DNA of 64,000 nucleotides from Phycisphaerales bacterium (GTDB lineage: Bacteria; Planctomycetota; Phycisphaerae; Tepidisphaerales; Tepidisphaeraceae), in assembly GCA_020847375.1 (NCBI GenBank), contig JADLCB010000029.1, positions 1-64,000 of the forward strand, given 5' to 3'. Under the pieces are notes generated by a model. It saw only the letters and a list, made by a program, of their open reading frames with translations, did no database searches and was not told the origin of the DNA. Below are positions 1 to 7,848 of this stretch, piece after piece. The position numbers were made by a program, and so were the translations under genes. Numbering within the stretch: position 1 is the first letter of the stretch; each line of letters opens with the position of its first letter.

Positions 1-411
1 AAACGGGTCATCCGCGCCGTCGTCGATGCCCAGCAGGAGTTCTTTGAAAAAGGGCCTGAATATCTCAAACCCCTGCCCATGATTCAGGTCGCCGATCAAC
101 TGGGTATCCACGTCGCCACCGTCTCGCGGGCGGTCAGCGAAAAATACATCCAGACGCCGCTGGGCATTTTCCCCCTGCGCCGGTTTTTCTCCGGTGGAAC
201 GACCAGTGCCGAAGGTCAGGATATGAGCTGGGACGCCGTCAAGCAAAAACTTAAGGCCATTGTCGATAGCGAAAACAGGCAAAATCCGCTAAGCGACGAT
301 GAAATCGTCGAGGCATTGCTGCAGCAAGGTATTGAGTTGGCGCGACGAACCGTCGCCAAATATCGCGGCATTCTCAACATCCCCACCGCCCGCCAGCGCC
401 GCCAATACTGA
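1..411 (+). CDS. rpoN: RNA polymerase sigma-54 factor, C-terminal part
   Basis: The reading frame is open from the first base, so the gene begins outside the window and only its last 136 codons are seen. The helix-turn-helix of the core-binding/DNA-binding region is visible (IHVATVSRAVSEKY), and the invariant RpoN box ARRTVAKYR, which reads the -24 promoter element, lies near the C-terminus. RpoN directs RNA polymerase to -24/-12 promoters and needs an AAA+ activator to open DNA. The sequence ends a few residues after the RpoN box, the usual end for this family, so this end is complete. The next gene converges from the other strand. Confidence 0.97.
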   Translation, partial: KRVIRAVVDAQQEFFEKGPEYLKPLPMIQVADQLGIHVATVSRAVSEKYIQTPLGIFPLRRFFSGGTTSAEGQDMSWDAVKQKLKAIVDSENRQNPLSDDEIVEALLQQGIELARRTVAKYRGILNIPTARQRRQY

Positions 412-524
412 TCCATCGCTGCGCCGATCCACCCTTTTGCTCGCGTATCAATTCTCCCGCCCTTTATTTGGCAGTTGCACCCTTCCTGGGCGCGATGCCC
501 CCTTCCATTCAACTGATCTGTTGC

Positions 525-2270
525 TTATTCCGCTGCAGATACCGCTGCTGCCGGCTCGGCGGAATTGGGACGGAGGCATTCACTTGTTTCCACCGCCGTG
601 CTGCACGCAGGCACATACTGACCGTTGATCGTAAAGAAAAAGGTTGTCCCCTCCCCCGGCTGACTGACAACCCGAATGGCGCCGTTGTAGGTTTCAACGA
701 TACTTTTCACACTGGCCAGCCCCACGCCTTTACCGGCCACATTGTTGACCGCCTGGCTGCGCCCGCGGCGGAAGACGTAGAAGATTTTTTCCTGATCCTC
801 CGGTTCAATGCCCATGCCGTTGTCGCGCACATAGAACTCGGCTTCGTCCATCCAGACGGTACAGCCAATGCGAATCGACTTCTGCGGTTTTTCATCCATG
901 TACTTGATGGCATTGTCGATCAGATTCTGCAGCACCTGACCGATGCGCGCTGATTCACAGTGCAGAACCGGCAGCGGTGTCTCGACAATCAGTTCGATAT
1001 TGCGGGTCTTGAGATCATTATCAAATATCTCCGCCAGATGCTGCACCAGCGCGTGCATATCCACCGGCTTGAGCACGCCGCGCCGTGTCTTGATGCGCGA
1101 CAGCTCCAACAGCTCGCTGATCAGATCAGTCTCGGCCTGCACATTTTTTTGAATGCGATCCAACCGATGCAGAATATCCTCATCAAAACGGTCGCGGTAT
1201 TTCATGACCAGCATACTGGCCATGCCGGAAATGTTGCGTAGCGGCGCATTCAAATCGTGTGACACCGCCCGCAGGAAATCCTCCTTTTCCGCAATCTCGC
1301 TGCTCAGGCGCTTATTGGCTGATTCCATCTGGCTGGTACGCTGCAGCACTTTTGCCTCCAGATCACGATTGGCCGCCGCCAGTTGGTCATTGGCACTGGC
1401 CAGCATCTGCTGATGTTGGCGCACCTTGATCACCATTTCATTAAATGCCCGCGACAGGGTTCCGATCACGTCCGGCCGATGCACTTCAACCTGTGACTGG
1501 GCATCCAGATCACCGCCGGCAATGCGCTTGCTCGTAATCACCAGTTGGCGGATCGGCGACAAAATCCGATGAACCAGCACATACACCACCGGAATCGTCA
1601 GCACAAACAATACCCCGCCCAACACCAGCACCAACAGGTTCACGCGGTTGAACGACCGCGTTGTCGCGTCAATCGACAGGCTCAGCGACACATAGCCCAG
1701 CACCCGCGCATCCGGCCCCTGATCCACAAAATGATCCTCACTCTCCTGGGCCGGCAGCAGACGCAGAACAGGTACGCTCACCTCCACAAAATGTCCCAGC
1801 GCCGGAAAATACCCCAGGCGTGTCTGCATCAGATTCTGCATATCCCCCAGCACACGCGGATATAAATTGTCTTTGCGCGACAAATCAGGATCACGCGATT
1901 CCAGTACCACCAACTGGCCGCTGGCGTCATAAAAACAGATGCTGACAATGTCACGATCCTTCAACAGATCGCGACCGATGCGGTGCAGTGATTTGAAATC
2001 CAACTGGGTCAGCGCTGATTCACTGGCCTTGGCCACCACCTGCGACAGGCGGAGGGCATGCTCCCCCATCGATGTGATCAATGTCCTTTGCGTCTCACCC
2101 AGAAACAGATAATAACTTCCCGCCAGCGCCAGCGCCAGCAAGACAATGAACCCCAGAAACAGCTTGCCTTGAATACCGATTCGCGCACTACAGCGCCGCC
2201 ACCAGGGTACGTCTCGTTCCCACTGGTGAATAATGGCACCATAATCTGGTGTGTCAGTCGTCGGCTGCAT
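525..2270 (-). CDS. Membrane sensor histidine kinase (HAMP, HisKA, HATPase_c)
   Basis: 581 residues. A first membrane helix lies at about 36-56, followed by a periplasmic sensor region of about 155 residues, a second helix at about 210-233 and a HAMP linker to about 290. A predicted coiled coil (about 285-330) leads into the dimerisation/phosphoacceptor domain with the H-box SHDLNAPLRN (His338). The ATP-binding domain shows the N-box (NLIDNAIKY, about 449), the G1 box DNGMGIE and the G2 box GKGVGLASV. It should autophosphorylate on His338 and pass phosphate to a response regulator, but none is encoded nearby, so it is an orphan kinase here. The C-terminal 25 residues are Ala/Glu-rich with no domain. 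The HxDLNAPLRN type of H-box is typical of phytochrome-like and hybrid-family kinases. The signal it senses cannot be read from the sequence. Confidence 0.93.
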   Translation of the reverse strand: MQPTTDTPDYGAIIHQWERDVPWWRRCSARIGIQGKLFLGFIVLLALALAGSYYLFLGETQRTLITSMGEHALRLSQVVAKASESALTQLDFKSLHRIGRDLLKDRDIVSICFYDASGQLVVLESRDPDLSRKDNLYPRVLGDMQNLMQTRLGYFPALGHFVEVSVPVLRLLPAQESEDHFVDQGPDARVLGYVSLSLSIDATTRSFNRVNLLVLVLGGVLFVLTIPVVYVLVHRILSPIRQLVITSKRIAGGDLDAQSQVEVHRPDVIGTLSRAFNEMVIKVRQHQQMLASANDQLAAANRDLEAKVLQRTSQMESANKRLSSEIAEKEDFLRAVSHDLNAPLRNISGMASMLVMKYRDRFDEDILHRLDRIQKNVQAETDLISELLELSRIKTRRGVLKPVDMHALVQHLAEIFDNDLKTRNIELIVETPLPVLHCESARIGQVLQNLIDNAIKYMDEKPQKSIRIGCTVWMDEAEFYVRDNGMGIEPEDQEKIFYVFRRGRSQAVNNVAGKGVGLASVKSIVETYNGAIRVVSQPGEGTTFFFTINGQYVPACSTAVETSECLRPNSAEPAAAVSAAE

Positions 2271-2358
2271 CGGTCAACAGTCACCACGGGGCACCACGCC
2301 CACGTCGTTGATCATCGACCCAACCGGTTCACCGGTTAACCACAATCCAGCCCATCAA

Positions 2359-2396
2359 TAAAAAAAGCAGTGATTATCGGCCGGTTAACGGATAAT
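2359..2396 (-). terminator. Weak intrinsic terminator after the metal ABC genes
   Basis: Read leftward, a short stem (ATTATC/GATAAT, with further GC pairing possible in the loop) starts at the stop codon of the ABC ATPase gene and is followed by a run of T residues. The stem is only about 6 bp, so efficiency is doubtful. It separates the ABC genes from the histidine kinase read in the same direction. Confidence 0.4.
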
Positions 2397-3278
2397 TTAT
2401 TTACCCCCAGCCCGACGCAATGCCTCAGCGGCTTCGTCGAGCAGCGTCAAACGACCACCATATGTTTTTTGCAGGTTCTCCGCGGTAAACACCGACTTGA
2501 CCGGCCCATGCGCCACCACGCGCATGTTCAAAAGAATCACATGATCAAAGTATTCGGGAACCGTCTGCAGATCATGATGCACCACAACCACCGTCTGCCC
2601 CTGATTGCGCAAATCCTGCAACGTCCGGATAATCATTTTCTCCGTCGCGGCATCAACGCCGGCAAAGGGTTCATCCATGAAATAAATCCGCGCCTGCTGA
2701 ACCAGTGCACGCGCCAGAAATACGCGCTGCTGCTGACCACCGGAAAGTTGCGAGATCTGCCGATGGGCGTAGTCCGCCATACCCACCCGATGCAGCGATT
2801 CCATCGCCAGATCGCGCCATTTGCGCGTCACCGGACGCAGCCAGCCGATCTTGCGGTACGACCCCATCGTCACCACATCCAGGGCACTGACCGGAAAATC
2901 CCAGTCCACGCTTTCACGCTGCGGCACATACCCCACCAGCGCCCGTTGGCGGCGATACGGTTTGCCATAAACCAACACCCGCCCCGACACCATCGGCACC
3001 AGATCGAGCACCGCCTTGATCAGTGTGCTCTTGCCGGCGCCGTTGGGGCCGACAATGGCAATCAAACGTCCCTCGGGCAGATCAAGATCCACATCCCACA
3101 AAACCGGCTTGCGGTGGTACGCCACCGTCATGTCATGAATCGACAACGGCGCGTCGAATGAATGTTCATCGCCGGTCGCCGGAGTCGTCTCCACCGGTGC
3201 TGCATGCGCCGGCGCAACCGGTTTGTCAGAATCCGAATCAGCAACAGTTGATGAGGTTGGTGAAGGGCTTTGCATCAT
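2397..3278 (-). CDS. Zinc/manganese-type ABC transporter ATP-binding protein
   Basis: 293 residues. After a low-complexity Ser/Pro/Ala N-terminal extension of about 43 residues comes a complete ABC ATPase: Walker A GPNGAGKST (about 77-85), signature LSGGQQQR (about 178), Walker B IYFMDEP (about 198) and the switch histidine in VVVVHHD. The closest families are ZnuC/MntB/TroB-type ATPases, and the substrate-binding protein immediately upstream supports this. It would energise uptake of Zn2+ or Mn2+ across the inner membrane. The gap to the upstream gene is about 70 bases, consistent with one transcript. No permease gene follows, which is unusual for this family. Confidence 0.92.
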   Translation of the reverse strand: MMQSPSPTSSTVADSDSDKPVAPAHAAPVETTPATGDEHSFDAPLSIHDMTVAYHRKPVLWDVDLDLPEGRLIAIVGPNGAGKSTLIKAVLDLVPMVSGRVLVYGKPYRRQRALVGYVPQRESVDWDFPVSALDVVTMGSYRKIGWLRPVTRKWRDLAMESLHRVGMADYAHRQISQLSGGQQQRVFLARALVQQARIYFMDEPFAGVDAATEKMIIRTLQDLRNQGQTVVVVHHDLQTVPEYFDHVILLNMRVVAHGPVKSVFTAENLQKTYGGRLTLLDEAAEALRRAGGK

Positions 3279-3350
3279 TGGTTCTCTTGCGCGCCGTGCG
3301 CTGCTATCTGTTTGATGATAACTGCCATATATTGCCGCTGATTCTTAAGG

Positions 3351-4340
3351 TTAGTTGGCCAGTTTTCCGTTCATTCCCTTTTCTGGCGCATCGCCACCCA
3401 AAGCACGGGTGATGATCGTGACATTATGATCGATCATCCCGATATAGGTTCCTTCATAAGTGCCCGCCTGTCCCATGGCATCGGAAAAGAGCGACCCACC
3501 AATGATCACTTTCTTACCCCGCGCCGCTGCCCCATCCACCAGCGAACGCACATACTTCTCAGCAACGCTGGTCTCGACAAACACCGCCTTCACATCGCGC
3601 TGAATAATCAAATCCACCAGCCGCTGAATGTCCTGCAAACCGGCTTCAGATTCCGTGCTGATTCCCTGGATCCCATGCACTTCAATCCCATAGGCCCGGC
3701 CAAAATAACTGAACGCATCATGTGCCGTCACCAGCACCGGTTTCTGACCCGGTGCCGGTGTCGGAATCGAAGCCAGCGACTGACGGGCATATTCATCCAA
3801 CTGTTTGAGCTTCTCCAGATACGCAGCCGTATTGGCATGATAAAAATCCTTGTTGGCGGGGTCGTACTCCACCAACGCCGCCTCCACCGCCTGCGTTGCT
3901 TTCATCCATCCCTGTACATCCATCCAGACATGCGGATCAGGATGATTGGTCCCCGCAAAATGATGGATCAGATAATCCGTGCCAATCAGCTCAGTCACGG
4001 CGTGAATGCGCTGACCATCCTCACCCAGACGACGCAGCATCTCCACCATCTTCCCTTCCAGAAACAAACCACTGTAAAAAACAATATCCGCCTGCTGCAT
4101 CGCTTTGACATCGGCGGTGCTGGCGTTGTAGGTATGCGGATCAACCCCCACGCCCATAATGTCATGCACGTCCGCTTTGTCTCCGGCGACGGCTTTGACA
4201 ATATCCCCCACCATTCCCACCGTCGCCACCGCTCGGTACGGATATGACTGCGGTGGACCTGATTTGGTCGCTTCTTCGCCAGCACAACCGGATAGAATCA
4301 GAAAAAAACTCAAAAACCCTGTCAAAATCCACTTGCTCAT
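3351..4340 (-). CDS. Metal ABC transporter substrate-binding lipoprotein (ZnuA/TroA family)
   Basis: 329 residues from the ATG chosen here; an in-frame start 14 codons earlier would place polar residues before the signal peptide. The N-terminus is a lipoprotein signal (hydrophobic helix then LILSGC), so the mature protein should be lipid-anchored. TroA-family features follow: VGMVGDIVKAVAG, the first metal-ligand histidine in DPHTYN (about residue 69), a second in DPHVWMD, and TAHDAFSYFG further on. No His-rich loop is present, so zinc versus manganese cannot be decided. It probably delivers metal to the transporter energised by the next gene. It is divergent from the cyclo-ligase gene. The shared upstream region holds TATAAT at 4421 inside a TGCAG/CTGCA inverted repeat. 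Confidence 0.93.
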   Translation of the reverse strand: MSKWILTGFLSFFLILSGCAGEEATKSGPPQSYPYRAVATVGMVGDIVKAVAGDKADVHDIMGVGVDPHTYNASTADVKAMQQADIVFYSGLFLEGKMVEMLRRLGEDGQRIHAVTELIGTDYLIHHFAGTNHPDPHVWMDVQGWMKATQAVEAALVEYDPANKDFYHANTAAYLEKLKQLDEYARQSLASIPTPAPGQKPVLVTAHDAFSYFGRAYGIEVHGIQGISTESEAGLQDIQRLVDLIIQRDVKAVFVETSVAEKYVRSLVDGAAARGKKVIIGGSLFSDAMGQAGTYEGTYIGMIDHNVTIITRALGGDAPEKGMNGKLAN

Positions 4341-4519
4341 GCAGTCAATGATATGACTTTGATGATTCAAAGTCGAGAACACCTCAATTGTTGTTCAATA
4401 TCATCGAACCGAAATGCAGATATAATCCTGCATGAACGTCTACTTTCATTGTTCAGCAGCCGTCCGCGCGGTCACAATTGGAAATTAGGCAGTCGGGGCG
4501 AATCCAAACCATCAGCATC

Positions 4520-5116
4520 ATGAATGAAATGCCAACCAAAGCTGAAACCCGGCGCTATCTGCGTCAGACGCTGGCCGCCATTTCGCCGGAAACCCGTCAG
4601 TCGCGCAGTACCGCAGCCTGCAGTCTGGTCGCTGGCACACCCGAATTTGCCGCCGCCCGTATTGTCATGCTCTATCTGTCCATGCCGCAGGAGCTGGATA
4701 CGGCTTGGCTGGCGCTGCGCTGTTGGCAGATGGATAAAACTGTCGTCGTTCCCAAAGTAAGCTGGGATCAAAAACGAATGCTACCGATTGAAATCACCAG
4801 CCTGACCAGCGGGCTGGCCACCAGCAGTTATGGCGCTCGCGAACCCATCGCCGATAAACCCATCCCCGCCGACATGATCGATCTGGTGATCGTCCCGGGT
4901 CTGGGGTTCAGCCGTCAGGGTCATCGCATCGGTCGGGGCATGGGATTTTACGATCGTTTTCTGGGACAGGATAATTTTTTGGGTATCGCCTGTGGCCTGG
5001 GTTTTGAGGAACAGGTTCTGGAACAACTCCCTCTGCAACCCCACGACATACCCATGACACTGCTGGTCACGGACAAAACCATCCGCCGCTTTGCTGCCCC
5101 GACAGTCCATCCGTAA
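4520..5116 (+). CDS. 5-formyltetrahydrofolate cyclo-ligase
   Basis: 198 residues from the ATG used here; an earlier in-frame start would add 14 residues not expected in the family. It converts 5-formyl-THF to 5,10-methenyl-THF with ATP, returning a storage or inhibitory folate to the one-carbon pool. The family signature is clear near residues 132-155 (VPGLGFSRQGHRIGRGMGFYDRFL region), with the Gly-rich turn and YDR motif. The N-terminus (KAETRRYLRQTLAAISPE) is the usual substrate-binding helix. A 6S RNA often precedes this gene in other bacteria, but I see none here. It converges with the PilT gene, with only 16 bases between the two stops. Confidence 0.95.
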   Translation: MNEMPTKAETRRYLRQTLAAISPETRQSRSTAACSLVAGTPEFAAARIVMLYLSMPQELDTAWLALRCWQMDKTVVVPKVSWDQKRMLPIEITSLTSGLATSSYGAREPIADKPIPADMIDLVIVPGLGFSRQGHRIGRGMGFYDRFLGQDNFLGIACGLGFEEQVLEQLPLQPHDIPMTLLVTDKTIRRFAAPTVHP

Positions 5117-5132
5117 TCACGCGCTGGCTGTC

Positions 5133-6329
5133 TTAGCGCAACCGTGTGTCACTGTTGCTGATGCCGCGCAGCGCCAATTTCAGCGCATCGACATTGCTCG
5201 CCAGCCGCTGGGCTTCACTCACATCAATAACCTGTCGCTGGAACAGCTCGGTCAAATGCTGGTCAAAGCTCTGGCTGCCCGATTCCTTGTGTCCCACCAA
5301 CCCCTTGATTTTTTCATACTCCCCCTCAAGCACATACCGGCGCATCAGCGGTGTGCTCATCATGATTTCCACCACCGGCACGCGCCCTTTACCATCGCGC
5401 CGCTTGGCCAGGCGCTGACAGATCACCGCATTAAGGTTCAGCGCCAACTGCGTCTGCTGCAAATCCTTCTGTTCGGGGTCAAACAACGACACCATACGTT
5501 GAATCGTCAACGGGGCATTGGTCGCGTGTACCGTCGTGAAAACCAAATGTCCGGTATCAGCCGCCCGCAGCGCCGTCGATAGTGAAAATGAATCGCGAAT
5601 TTCACCGATCAGAATCGTATCAGGATCCTGGCGCATCATGGAACGCAGACCATATTCATAACTTTCCACATCGGTTCCCACCTCGACCTGCGACACCAGC
5701 GCCTTGGCGTTTTCGTGTTGAAACTCAATGGGGTCTTCAATGGTGATGATGCGCTCGGAGCGCGAGCGGTTGATCTTGCCGATAATGGCAGCCAGCGTCG
5801 TGCTTTTACCTGAACCCGTCGTTCCAGAAACCACCACAATCCCGCGGTTGAAATCCGCCAGATTTTCAACCTGGGGCGGGAGATTCAATTCTTCAAAATT
5901 AGGAATCTTGGTCACGATCCGCCGCATGACAATCGCGTATTTTTCGCGGCTGTGGAAAATATTGGTACGAAACCGCGCCACGCCCGGCAGCGAATACGCA
6001 ACGTCCACCGCCCCTTTGTGATCCAGAATATTGTGCCGATCCCCCGGATCCGCCAGCGCCGTAAAAATCGTCCGCACATACGCCTTCATCATCTCGTTGT
6101 CCGGTGCTGGACAATCCAGAAAACGGGCCCGCCCATCCACGCGGATCATCGGGACTGAATCCGCCTGCAGATGCAGATCGGATCCGCCCACTTTCACCAG
6201 GGTCTTGAGATAGTCCTGCAAGCCCAACTGGCGCTGCTCAATATGGATATGGGGTTGTTGACTGGTTCGATCAACACCCGCATCCGCATTTTCAATCACT
6301 TTTCCCAACTTGGATTCATCGATCGTCAT
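5133..6329 (-). CDS. PilT-like type IV pilus retraction ATPase
   Basis: 398 residues from ATG; a TTG three codons upstream is too close to the purine-rich GGAAGGA to be used. A short N-terminal extension precedes the PAS-like PilT N-terminal domain (LKTLVKVGGSDLHLQ). The secretion ATPase core follows: Walker A GTTGSGKSTT, the Asp box, Walker B ILIGEIRD and the His box (LVFTTVHATNAP). It would be a cytoplasmic hexamer depolymerising type IV pili for twitching motility or DNA uptake. A PilU paralogue is possible, because the two are not separable by motif alone. No other pilus genes lie in the window. Confidence 0.93.
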   Translation of the reverse strand: MTIDESKLGKVIENADAGVDRTSQQPHIHIEQRQLGLQDYLKTLVKVGGSDLHLQADSVPMIRVDGRARFLDCPAPDNEMMKAYVRTIFTALADPGDRHNILDHKGAVDVAYSLPGVARFRTNIFHSREKYAIVMRRIVTKIPNFEELNLPPQVENLADFNRGIVVVSGTTGSGKSTTLAAIIGKINRSRSERIITIEDPIEFQHENAKALVSQVEVGTDVESYEYGLRSMMRQDPDTILIGEIRDSFSLSTALRAADTGHLVFTTVHATNAPLTIQRMVSLFDPEQKDLQQTQLALNLNAVICQRLAKRRDGKGRVPVVEIMMSTPLMRRYVLEGEYEKIKGLVGHKESGSQSFDQHLTELFQRQVIDVSEAQRLASNVDALKLALRGISNSDTRLR

Positions 6330-6503
6330 GCCCAGCAATCCTTCCGGCGTGAAATAACGGGCTTATTATCCCCCAGTATTGTTATTACGCAAATAGTGAC
6401 GTTAAGTTCATTGCTCTGTTTTGCTTTTCAGCCGGTTGACCCCGACGATCTTGGCTGATCCGTTTGGCCACACCCAACTGCTGCGATATGCTTGAACGGT
6501 GTA

Positions 6504-7832
6504 ATGGATGCGCAATCGGTCAACAAACCACCCTGCCTGCGCGACGATGCCGTCGATATCGTCAAACATCTGCGCGCTGCTGGGCATACCGCCTATTTCG
6601 CCGGTGGATGCGTGCGCGACGAACTGCTGGGACACCACCCCAAAGACTATGATATCGCCACCGACGCCACCCCCCGGCAGGTGCGTAACCTATTCCCCCA
6701 CACCGAGGCTGTCGGAGCCGCCTTTGGTGTCATTCTGGTACGCCACCGGCGCAGCGTGGTTGAAGTGGCCACATTTCGCTCGGACGGAACCTACACCGAT
6801 GGTCGCCGCCCGCAGCAGGTACAGTTCACAACCGCCCGTGACGACGCCCAGCGACGCGATTTCACCATCAATGGCCTTTTCCTCGACCCCTTGACCAATG
6901 ACGTGATTGATTATGTTGATGGGCAGGCCGATCTGAAAAACCACCAGCTTCGGGCAATCGGTCAGGCTGATTTGCGTTTTCGTGAAGATCATCTGCGCTT
7001 GCTGCGAGCGGTGCGTTTTGCTGCCCGCTACGACCTGCGAATTGTTCCCGATACAGCCGATGCCATCCGACGCCATGCCAGCCAACTGGTGCGCATCAGC
7101 CCTGAACGCATTGCCGACGAGCTGCGCCATATTTTCATCAGTCCCAGTCGATCACTCGCATGGCGTTTACTCTGGGATTTTTCGTTGATTGGCGTGATCT
7201 TCCGCTTTTTAGCGCAACTTCCACCGGCGCCGTTGAATCCATCGCGCTCGATCGTTCTGCATCTGGATCGGCAAGCCAGCCTGCCGTTTGGATCGATTCT
7301 GGCCATCGTTGCGCTGGACTACCAGTATCAGGCGCACGCCCCCGATTTTGATCTCCGCGATTTGCTGACCAATGCCGCCATCCAGACGGCCGCCAGCGCC
7401 AGCCGCAAGGCATTGAAAATCAGCAATGATGAATCCGCCCAGTTGTCGCAAACACTGCGGAATCTTCAACCGCTGCTGGCTGATCCCAATCCCAGCATCG
7501 CCACCCTCAAGCGTTTTCTGGCTCAGCCCACCGCCAGCCCGACCCGCGCGCTATTGGGGGCGCTCTGCGCCCTCGGTCTTTTCACATCACGCATCGCTCA
7601 GCTCAACCAGCAATTTGCGCAACTGGCTCAGACAGAAATTGCCCCTCCGCCCCTTATTACCGGCGATGATCTGGTGGCGGCTGGTTATCACCCTGGCCCC
7701 GCATTCAAGCGCGTGCTGGATCAACTTTACGACGCTCAGCTCGAAGGGCAGATCACCAGCCAAGCGCAGGCACTGGCGCAGGCGGCGGCTTATTTTTCCC
7801 AGGCTGCCCCATCGCCGCGCCGGCGCGCGTGA
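6504..7832 (+). CDS. cca: CCA tRNA nucleotidyltransferase / poly(A) polymerase family
   Basis: 442 residues from the ATG; a TTG four codons earlier is also in frame. The class II nucleotidyltransferase head is intact: GGCVRDELLGHHPKDYDIAT with the metal-binding DYD carboxylates, then RRDFTINGLFLDP, then the neck motif REDHLRLLRAVRFAARYDL. The C-terminal half is a poorly conserved helical body. The enzyme adds or repairs the 3' CCA of tRNA; a poly(A) polymerase role cannot be excluded from sequence alone. It converges with carB, with only 16 bases between the two stop codons. Confidence 0.9.
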   Translation: MDAQSVNKPPCLRDDAVDIVKHLRAAGHTAYFAGGCVRDELLGHHPKDYDIATDATPRQVRNLFPHTEAVGAAFGVILVRHRRSVVEVATFRSDGTYTDGRRPQQVQFTTARDDAQRRDFTINGLFLDPLTNDVIDYVDGQADLKNHQLRAIGQADLRFREDHLRLLRAVRFAARYDLRIVPDTADAIRRHASQLVRISPERIADELRHIFISPSRSLAWRLLWDFSLIGVIFRFLAQLPPAPLNPSRSIVLHLDRQASLPFGSILAIVALDYQYQAHAPDFDLRDLLTNAAIQTAASASRKALKISNDESAQLSQTLRNLQPLLADPNPSIATLKRFLAQPTASPTRALLGALCALGLFTSRIAQLNQQFAQLAQTEIAPPPLITGDDLVAAGYHPGPAFKRVLDQLYDAQLEGQITSQAQALAQAAAYFSQAAPSPRRRA

Positions 7833-7848
7833 GTAGCGACGATCCTGG

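Noticed and set aside
4383-4519. 6S RNA gene upstream of the cyclo-ligase
   Set aside because: The gap is too short for a 6S RNA and shows no long bulged hairpin.
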